A model generated the notes under the pieces. It was given only the letters and a program-made list of their open reading frames with translations, was not told the DNA's origin and searched no databases. The position numbers were made by a program, and so were the translations under genes. A stretch of DNA of 64,000 bases from Pectobacterium sp. A5351 (GTDB lineage Bacteria; Pseudomonadota; Gammaproteobacteria; Enterobacterales; Enterobacteriaceae), in NCBI RefSeq assembly GCF_028335745.1, contig NZ_CP116477.1, forward strand, positions 1,240,001-1,304,000, in the 5' to 3' direction. Shown here one piece after another: positions 58,444-64,000 of this stretch (the first letter of the stretch is position 1; every line of letters begins with the position of its first letter).

Positions 58444-58968
58444 TTATTCCGGCTTTCTGCCGCTTTTCTCGCTTTGAACTAAGGCCTTCAGCTTTTTTAG
58501 ATAGGCATTCTCTGCGCGCAGGTAACGAAGTTCAGCCCGCAGTTCTTCGGGAGATAACTTTTCCAGTGCAGCATCGGTAAGTGGAGGTGTTTTTTTGGGT
58601 TTTGTCATGTCCTTGCTCCGGCCTGGTTTTATGCTCAGAAGTCCTTTCTCACCTGCGTCTTTGTATACATTCACCCAGTGCCGGACAACGGTTTCAGTTG
58701 AGATATTAAACCGTGCGGCAGCTTCACGCATCGAAAGTTCTTCATTGAGAACAGTCTGGACAACAGTCATCCGGAACGCCGGAGAATGGCGGTCATTTTT
58801 CCAGGTAATGCCATCAATACCATGGAGTTGCCAGGCTCTTACCCAGCGTCGCACTGATGTTCTCTCAACACCAAAGCGTTCAGCTGTACGATGTGTTCCA
58901 TCTTTTCCGGCGAGGTAGTGATTAACTACAGCTAATCTGGTTTCGAGGGAATATTTTGGCTTTGCCAT
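58444..58968 (-). CDS. IS3-family OrfA (helix-turn-helix protein)
   Basis: 174 residues from ATG 58968 (MAKPKYSLETRLAVVNHYLAGKDGTHRTAERFGVERTSVRRWVRAWQLHG), with two HTH regions for end recognition. The C terminus is a leucine-zipper-like AELRYLRAENAYLKKLKALVQ. The slippery heptamer A-AAA-AAG is in the codons for LKK (58492-58498). The frame start at 59001 lies in the terminal repeat and is not used. Confidence 0.92.
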   Translation of the reverse strand: MAKPKYSLETRLAVVNHYLAGKDGTHRTAERFGVERTSVRRWVRAWQLHGIDGITWKNDRHSPAFRMTVVQTVLNEELSMREAAARFNISTETVVRHWVNVYKDAGEKGLLSIKPGRSKDMTKPKKTPPLTDAALEKLSPEELRAELRYLRAENAYLKKLKALVQSEKSGRKPE

Positions 58969-59029
58969 AAAAAACTGCACCTTACTCAGTTGGGTGTCCA
59001 ACTTTTGGGGTGCAGTCCAAACGTCTACA

Positions 59030-59044
59030 TTGCGGGCTTTTTTT
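59030..59044 (+). terminator. Right arm of cysS/ybcJ terminator, split by IS3 element
   Basis: TTGCGGGCTTT (59030-59040) with four more Ts (to 59044) is the partner of the arm at 57561-57571. For ybcJ, transcribed toward it, this arm alone cannot form the hairpin. Confidence 0.8.
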
Positions 59045-59098
59045 CACCATCGTCGATATCTTCAATGATCGATGTCTTAAATGATCGATGTCTTAGCG

Positions 59099-59311
59099 TT
59101 AGTCGGCAATTTTTACCGTTTGACCATCGAACTGAACGGTTTGACCCGTGACGATTTTGCAACGCTTACGCGTTTCCGTCTGGCCGTCAACGGTCACGTC
59201 GCCAGCGGCGATAGACAGTTTGGCTGCTGCGCCGCTTTCACTCCAGCCCAGCAATTTCAAGAGATCGCACAGTTCAACGTGCGGATGTTTTTCAAGATGA
59301 AACGTTGTCAT
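59099..59311 (-). CDS. ybcJ: S4-domain RNA-binding protein YbcJ
   Basis: 70-residue S4-like protein (MTTFHLEKHPHVELCDLLKLLGWSESGAAAKLSIAAGDVTVDGQTETRKRCKIVTGQTVQFDGQTVKI). The S4 fold is shown by the LLKLLGWSESGAAAKLSI and VDGQTETRKRCKI segments. It is presumed to bind structured RNA; its role is not established. It is 33 bp downstream of folD, the same arrangement as in E. coli, and probably shares its transcript. Confidence 0.93.
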   Translation of the reverse strand: MTTFHLEKHPHVELCDLLKLLGWSESGAAAKLSIAAGDVTVDGQTETRKRCKIVTGQTVQFDGQTVKIAD

Positions 59312-59344
59312 AAATTCCTGCTTATCGGTGTTCTACCCACGGCG

Positions 59345-60208
59345 TTACTCGGCGTGGTCATGATACTCTTCACACGCCTGTAGCGTGTTTTGAATCAGTG
59401 TGGCAACGGTCATTGGGCCGACGCCGCCCGGTACGGGGCTGATGTAAGACGCTCTTTCCTGCGCGGTGTCAAATTCCACATCGCCGACCACTTTGCCACT
59501 TTCCAGACGGTTGATACCCACGTCCAGCACAATCGCGCCCGGTTTAATCCATTCGCCAGGGATGAAGCCCGGTTTACCCACGGCGACAACCAGCAGATCG
59601 GCGTTTTCAATATGGTGACGCAGATTTTTGGTGAAACGGTGCGTGACGGTCGTAGTGCAGCCTGCCAGCAGCAGTTCCAGGCTCATCGGACGGCCAACAA
59701 TATTAGATGCGCCGACGACCACGGCATTCAGCCCGAAGGTGTCGATATTATAACGTTCCAGCAGGGTGATGATGCCGCGTGGCGTACAGGCGCGCAGTAG
59801 CGGAGCACGCTGGCACAGCCGACCCACATTGTAAGGATGGAAGCCATCAACATCTTTACTTGGCGCGATGCGTTCGATCACTTTGGTGTTATCAATGCCT
59901 TCCGGTAAAGGAAGCTGAACCAGAATACCGTCAATTGTCTGGTCGGCATTGAGCTGGTCGATAAGCGCCAGCAGCTCGGGTTCCGTGGTGGTGATGGGCA
60001 AATCATAAGAGCGAGAGATAAAGCCGACTTCTTCACACACCTTACGTTTGCTGGCGACATAAATCTGTGATGCCGGATTTTCGCCGACCAGCACAACAGC
60101 CAGACCCGGTGCGCGTTTTCCTGCGGCTAAACGCTGCGTGACTCGTGCGGCAACTTCGTCTTTGACCTGCTGCGCAATCGTTTTACCATCAATAATCTTT
60201 GCTGCCAT
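59345..60208 (-). CDS. folD: Bifunctional methylenetetrahydrofolate dehydrogenase/cyclohydrolase
   Basis: 287-residue FolD. Motifs: [22 protein letters not shown] with the catalytic Lys, [64 protein letters not shown], and the C-terminal [18 protein letters not shown]. It interconverts C1-folates in the cytoplasm. It is followed by ybcJ. Confidence 0.96.
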   Translation of the reverse strand: MAAKIIDGKTIAQQVKDEVAARVTQRLAAGKRAPGLAVVLVGENPASQIYVASKRKVCEEVGFISRSYDLPITTTEPELLALIDQLNADQTIDGILVQLPLPEGIDNTKVIERIAPSKDVDGFHPYNVGRLCQRAPLLRACTPRGIITLLERYNIDTFGLNAVVVGASNIVGRPMSLELLLAGCTTTVTHRFTKNLRHHIENADLLVVAVGKPGFIPGEWIKPGAIVLDVGINRLESGKVVGDVEFDTAQERASYISPVPGGVGPMTVATLIQNTLQACEEYHDHAE

Positions 60209-60314
60209 CTGAGATGAGACCCATCAGTTTGAAATAGGGGGGAGATGGCCGCTATTCTGTCAGAAGCTGTGCGTGCTGTCAGGTATTGCATCAATATTAT
60301 TGAGATTGCTTTCG

Positions 60315-61862
60315 CTATTCACTCACCTCGATACGGTTTTTACCGCCATTTTTGGCGCGATACAGTGCGGCATCGGCAATATCGATAACGGACGACGCTG
60401 TTGGCGGTGGGTTATCCGCACAGAACACGTAGACACCGGCGCTAATGGTGACGATTTTTTCCGGGAACAGCGTCATTTCATGAGGGATTTCTTCTGCTCG
60501 TACCAAATCCAGCGCACGCTGAGCGAGCGTGGTGGCACCTTGCTTATCCGTCTCGGTGATGATGATCGCGAACTCCTCACCGCCATAGCGGGCGACCAAA
60601 TCCTCTTTGTACCTCGGCATGCTGTTCAGGATGTTACCAATCTTGTGCAAGCATTCATCGCCAGCTACGTGTCCATAATGGTCGTTATATTTCTTGAAGG
60701 CGTCGATGTCGATCATGATCAGCGCCATACACTGCCGTATTTCCGCAGCCCGCAATAGGGTTTGTTGCAGGAAAATGTCGAACTGACGGCGGTTGGCTAA
60801 GCCCGTCAGGCCATCGAACAGCGCCAGCGTTTGCAGGGTATGGTTAACCGACGTGAGTTCATCGCGCACCAGGGTTAAATCGACCTGATTTTTCAGATTC
60901 ATACGAATCTGTCTCAGAACGATCAGGCCGAGCAGGGTAATAGTGAACAGCAGGATGAGCGTAATAGCGCCATAAATCAGACTGTCTGTTCGCCATCTTT
61001 CGAGGACTAAGTTGAGGTCGTAGCCTGCGGCGATCACGATGGGGTAGCGCTTTAATTTGGTATAGCCATAAATCCGTTTGATGTGATCGAGCGTGGAGAC
61101 GAATGTCGCTGTTCCGCTTTCAGACTGTTTCAGATGTTCTGAAAACAGCGGGCCGTTGGACACATTACGGTTGACGTATGAATCGTCGTAAGGGCGGCCG
61201 TACAGAATCCGACCATCGGAAAGCAAAATGGCGAGCACATCCATGTTTCCCATGGCGTAGTAGCCGTAATACTGCTTGAAATAGTTCAGCGAGAGGGTGG
61301 CGAGCAACACGCCGTTAAAGCTGCCGTCGGGCTTGTTGATACGCATAGAGACAGGAATGATCAAGTCGCCCGTGGAGCGGCTCTGGATCACGCTGCCGAT
61401 GTGCATGTCTTTGCCGACGTTGCTTTGGTGATATTTGAAATACTCTCTGTCAGCGTTGTTCGCCTGTGCTGGTTTGGTCACCCCTGAATTGACCAGCCAC
61501 TCACCTTTCTCATCATAGATAAAGATGCCGTGCAGTTGTGGCAGCGTCGCTTTTCTGCTTTTTAAAATATCGCCTAGCCTAATGATTTGCGCAGATGATA
61601 AACCATCTTTATCGATACGCTCTTGTAAGTCCTGTAACAGGATATCGACTTGTAAAAACGTGTCTTCGGCATGGCGTGCCAGCGACAACGACAGGTTTTT
61701 GGCGTTTCGCTCAGTGGAATCGATAAGCTGTTGGTGAGAATTGAATACTGCCCATCCGTTCAGCGCCACGACAGTGGTGATGATGAATAGCATAAAAACA
61801 ATCATCAATTTTTGGAGCGGCATTTGATAGTGGCTGGCCTTGTCGCGCGTGCTGACCTTCAT
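60315..61862 (-). CDS. Membrane-bound diguanylate cyclase (PDC sensor + GGDEF)
   Basis: About 515 residues (MKVSTRDK, ATG 61862; the frame also opens at 61874). TM1 is at about residues 20-42, a periplasmic PDC/dCache-like sensor at about 45-275 (SLARHAEDTFLQVDILLQDLQERI, WLVNSG), TM2 at about 283-305, and the GGDEF domain from about 345 (FDGLTGLANRRQFDIFL). The active site GGEEF is in VARYGGEEFAIII, so it should make c-di-GMP. The RxxD inhibitory site at the usual distance is replaced by YKED, so product inhibition may be absent. No EAL domain. It is a single gene. Confidence 0.9.
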   Translation of the reverse strand: MKVSTRDKASHYQMPLQKLMIVFMLFIITTVVALNGWAVFNSHQQLIDSTERNAKNLSLSLARHAEDTFLQVDILLQDLQERIDKDGLSSAQIIRLGDILKSRKATLPQLHGIFIYDEKGEWLVNSGVTKPAQANNADREYFKYHQSNVGKDMHIGSVIQSRSTGDLIIPVSMRINKPDGSFNGVLLATLSLNYFKQYYGYYAMGNMDVLAILLSDGRILYGRPYDDSYVNRNVSNGPLFSEHLKQSESGTATFVSTLDHIKRIYGYTKLKRYPIVIAAGYDLNLVLERWRTDSLIYGAITLILLFTITLLGLIVLRQIRMNLKNQVDLTLVRDELTSVNHTLQTLALFDGLTGLANRRQFDIFLQQTLLRAAEIRQCMALIMIDIDAFKKYNDHYGHVAGDECLHKIGNILNSMPRYKEDLVARYGGEEFAIIITETDKQGATTLAQRALDLVRAEEIPHEMTLFPEKIVTISAGVYVFCADNPPPTASSVIDIADAALYRAKNGGKNRIEVSE

Positions 61863-62194
61863 TGTCCTTCCCATCCTTAGCCAGAGAGATGACTGATGAT
61901 AAGTGTAGACGTTTCTGCCATTTACGCCGTTATTGATGAGGATTGCTTATGCTTTTTTGGCGAGTTTTATCGAATCATGAGTCGCTTTGATAATAAAGTA
62001 ACGTCTCTACACACTATCTCCATGTTGCGTTGATAAAAACTCGAAAATAAACCGGTATTGTCGTGTTTATTCACGAAAACCCTCTAAGATAAATGACGTT
62101 GTGTCACATAATGTCATGAACGCTCGTTTCTATGCTAATGATTAAAGATCGTCACAAGGTGTAAGGAAATTTTTATTTTGCATTAAATACACTA

Positions 62195-62213
62195 TGTTTA
62201 ATTGGCGTTTAAC
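62195..62213 (+). promoter_or_regulatory. Candidate PhoP or PmrA box upstream of ugd
   Basis: TGTTTA-ATTGG-CGTTTA (62195-62211) fits the PhoP box (two T/GGTTTA repeats 5 bp apart) with one mismatch. Overlapping it, TTTAAT-TGGCG-TTTAAC (62197-62213) fits the PmrA box with one mismatch. It lies 194-212 bp upstream of ugd. Control of ugd by PhoP and PmrA is established in Salmonella. The rest of 61863-62406 is AT-rich with no gene. Confidence 0.55.
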
Positions 62214-62406
62214 TGGAATTGCTAATGATAAGGCTATTGTGTTTTTTACGTTTGGCTGATGGGTGTGACGTTTTTATGTGAATGTGGAGGGGTATCGTGA
62301 GACAGAGACATAAATTGAAATGTAACGCCGCTATTCAGAGTGAAAAATAAGAAAGATACTGCGGCGGAATATGGTTTTCAGCCAGTGATGAAATAAAGAG
62401 CCCTTC

Positions 62407-63573
62407 ATGAAAATAGCGATTAGCGGAACGGGATATGTCGGTTTATCGAATGGATTATTATTGGCACAACAGCATCAGGTTGTGGCGTTAGATATTGTGG
62501 CTGAGAAAGTGGCGATGCTGAATCAAAGAAAATCGCCGATTAATGACACCGAGATTGAGCGTTTTTTACAACACGAAACGCTGAATTTTTCCGCTACGCT
62601 GGATAAACATGAAGCGTATGTCGATGCGCAGTTCGTGATTATCGCGACGCCAACAGATTACGATCCGCAGACGAACTATTTCAACACGTCGTCAGTAGAG
62701 GCGGTCATTCGCGATGTGCTGGCGATTAATCCGCAGGCCATTATGGTGATTAAATCGACGGTGCCTGTGGGGTTCACCGAGAAAATCAGCCAGCAGTTGG
62801 ATACGGACAACATCATTTTTTCCCCCGAGTTTCTGCGTGAAGGAAAGGCGCTGCACGACAACCTTTACCCGTCGCGGATTGTGGTGGGTGAACGGTCGGA
62901 AAGGGCCCGATTTTTCGCTAACCTATTGATGGAATGTGCATTAAAAAAAGATATTCGCGTACTGTTTACCGACCCGACAGAGGCTGAAGCGATAAAACTG
63001 TTTGCGAATACCTTCCTGGCGATGCGCGTCGCCTACTTTAACGAGCTGGACAGCTATGCCGAATCGCTGGGGCTGAATACCCGGCAGATTATTGAAGGCG
63101 TGTGCCTCGATCCGCGTATTGGCAACTACTATAACAACCCTTCTTTTGGCTACGGTGGCTACTGTTTGCCGAAGGATACCCGACAGCTTTTGGCTAATTA
63201 TCGCACTGTTCCGAATAATCTTATCAAGGCGATTGTAGACGCGAACCATACGCGGAAAGACTTCATCGCCGACACGATTATCCGCCGTCATCCGAAAACG
63301 GTCGGCGTCCATCGTCTTATCATGAAAGCGGGGTCGGATAATTTTCGCTTTTCCTCCATTCAGGGCATTATGAAAAGGATAAAAGCGAAAGGAATCAATG
63401 TCGTGGTTTATGAACCAGGGATTGATGGTGATGATTTTCTGGATTTTCCCGTCATTCACCAACTCGATAGTTTCAAACAACAGTGTGACATTATTATTAC
63501 CAATCGTTATGCCGACGAATTAAAAGATGTGATAGGGAAAGTTTATACCAGAGACTTATTTGGTGAAGATTGA
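62407..63573 (+). CDS. ugd: UDP-glucose 6-dehydrogenase
   Basis: 388-residue enzyme making UDP-glucuronate. The NAD-binding motif is [20 protein letters not shown], the catalytic Cys is C253 in [15 protein letters not shown], and the substrate region is [26 protein letters not shown]-GlcA feeds L-Ara4N synthesis (arn) and exopolysaccharide. Its place just before arnB points to the lipid A modification role. ATG 62407 matches the family start. Confidence 0.95.
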   Translation: MKIAISGTGYVGLSNGLLLAQQHQVVALDIVAEKVAMLNQRKSPINDTEIERFLQHETLNFSATLDKHEAYVDAQFVIIATPTDYDPQTNYFNTSSVEAVIRDVLAINPQAIMVIKSTVPVGFTEKISQQLDTDNIIFSPEFLREGKALHDNLYPSRIVVGERSERARFFANLLMECALKKDIRVLFTDPTEAEAIKLFANTFLAMRVAYFNELDSYAESLGLNTRQIIEGVCLDPRIGNYYNNPSFGYGGYCLPKDTRQLLANYRTVPNNLIKAIVDANHTRKDFIADTIIRRHPKTVGVHRLIMKAGSDNFRFSSIQGIMKRIKAKGINVVVYEPGIDGDDFLDFPVIHQLDSFKQQCDIIITNRYADELKDVIGKVYTRDLFGED

Positions 63574-63707
63574 TTTCTTTTCGTAAATCAATAAATCAAC
63601 ATCTCGCTATTCGCTAAAAGTTCATTTTGGCATTGTAATTAATTATGTCTTTGTGCCGCCTTGTCGTGTTTTATCGTTTATCGGTAGTTTTATGGTTGTC
63701 GCAATAA

Positions 63708-63724
63708 ATTAAGGTTGGCTTAAG
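63708..63724 (+). promoter_or_regulatory. PmrA box upstream of arnB
   Basis: ATTAAG-GTTGG-CTTAAG fits the PmrA consensus YTTAAK-N5-YTTAAK except for the first base. It lies 62 bp before the arnB ATG, the expected position for the arn promoter. Control by PmrAB (BasRS) and Fe3+/polymyxin is established in related bacteria. Confidence 0.75.
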
Positions 63725-63785
63725 GCTTCGTTATTTAGACTGCTCAATGATGATTAGTCACCATTGTTTATTTTGGGAATACGTT

Positions 63786-64000
63786 ATGACGGATTTTTTG
63801 CCTTTTTCCCGCCCGAATATGGGCGAAGAGGAAATTGCTGCCGTGGCGGAAGTATTACGATCCGGTTGGATAACCACAGGGCCGAAATGTCAGCAATTAG
63901 AACAGGCGTTTTGCCAGCAGATAGGGTGCCGACAGGCGATTGCGGTTAGCTCTGCGACGGGTGGGATGCACGTGACGCTGATGGCGCTTGGCATTGGCCC
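63786..64000 (+). CDS. arnB: UDP-L-Ara4O C-4'' transaminase ArnB (3' partial)
   Basis: The first 71 residues ([72 protein letters not shown]) match the N terminus of ArnB, a PLP-dependent aminotransferase of the DegT family. It makes UDP-4-amino-4-deoxy-L-arabinose for lipid A modification and polymyxin resistance. The gene runs off the window end; arnC and others are expected next. Confidence 0.93.
   Translation, partial: MTDFLPFSRPNMGEEEIAAVAEVLRSGWITTGPKCQQLEQAFCQQIGCRQAIAVSSATGGMHVTLMALGIG

Larger units (their letters stand above)
57573..59019 (-). mobile_element. IS3-family (IS150-group) insertion sequence, complete
   Basis: 1447 bp. Ends TGGACTGACCCCATAAAGTT (57573 inward) and, on the other strand, TGGACTGCACCCCAAAAGTT (59019 inward) are imperfect inverted repeats. 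The 3-bp target duplication AAC is at 57570-57572 and 59020-59022. It carries overlapping-frame orfA and orfB on the minus strand with an A6G slippery site. All parts look intact. Confidence 0.95.

Overview
The window reads as chromosome of a soft-rot enterobacterium, most likely Pectobacterium. The gene content and order are enterobacterial (mdtABCD-baeSR, trhP-cyaR-yegS, ppk-ppx, purEK-lpxH-ppiB-cysS, ybcJ-folD, ugd-arnB). It also carries a complete galactan (pectin side-chain) catabolic cluster of the kind known from Dickeya and Pectobacterium, and ERIC-type repeats. The genus is inferred from content only.

Layout: 1-5.2 kb holds the 3' part of thiD, psiE, yegS, the sRNA CyaR, trhP and a glutathionyl-hydroquinone reductase. 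5.5-18.2 kb holds two acetyltransferases (GNAT and Vat-like) and the BaeSR-controlled multidrug efflux locus mdtABCD-baeSR. 18.4-21.6 kb holds nupC, an aldo-keto reductase and an orphan PTS EIIB. 21.7-36.1 kb is a galactose-polymer island: ganEFGAB, ganK, the porin ganL, the regulator ganR and then galTK. GanL admits galacto-oligosaccharides, GanA cuts galactan, GanEFG-K imports the products, GanB releases galactose, and GalK/GalT start the Leloir pathway. LacI/GalR-type operators lie in front of ganE/ganK, ganL and galT. 36.2-47.9 kb holds mgtE, small genes yfgG and yjfB, ppx-ppk and a pstCAB set without pstS or phoU. 48-50.1 kb holds a lone XRE regulator and an IS10-like IS4-family element inserted in an ERIC-containing repeat. 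50.1-60.2 kb holds sdaC, purEK, lpxH, ppiB, a DoxX protein, cysS, an IS3-family element, ybcJ and folD. 60.3-64 kb holds a membrane diguanylate cyclase, ugd and the start of arnB, which belong to polymyxin-resistance lipid A modification.

The most unusual signal is non-coding. Three copies of a ~240-290 bp intergenic repeat (10.4, 20.9 and 30.3 kb) share a multi-branched fold. Several helices are kept by compensatory base changes, one internal hairpin has the same A-G mismatch in every copy, and two copies end in terminal inverted repeats. I do not recognise this family. Other points of note are an IS3 element inserted exactly in the loop of the cysS/ybcJ terminator, a tandem array of FNR-like boxes upstream of trhP, a class II CRP site 41.5 bp upstream of CyaR, and an orphan terminator between nupC and the aldo-keto reductase.
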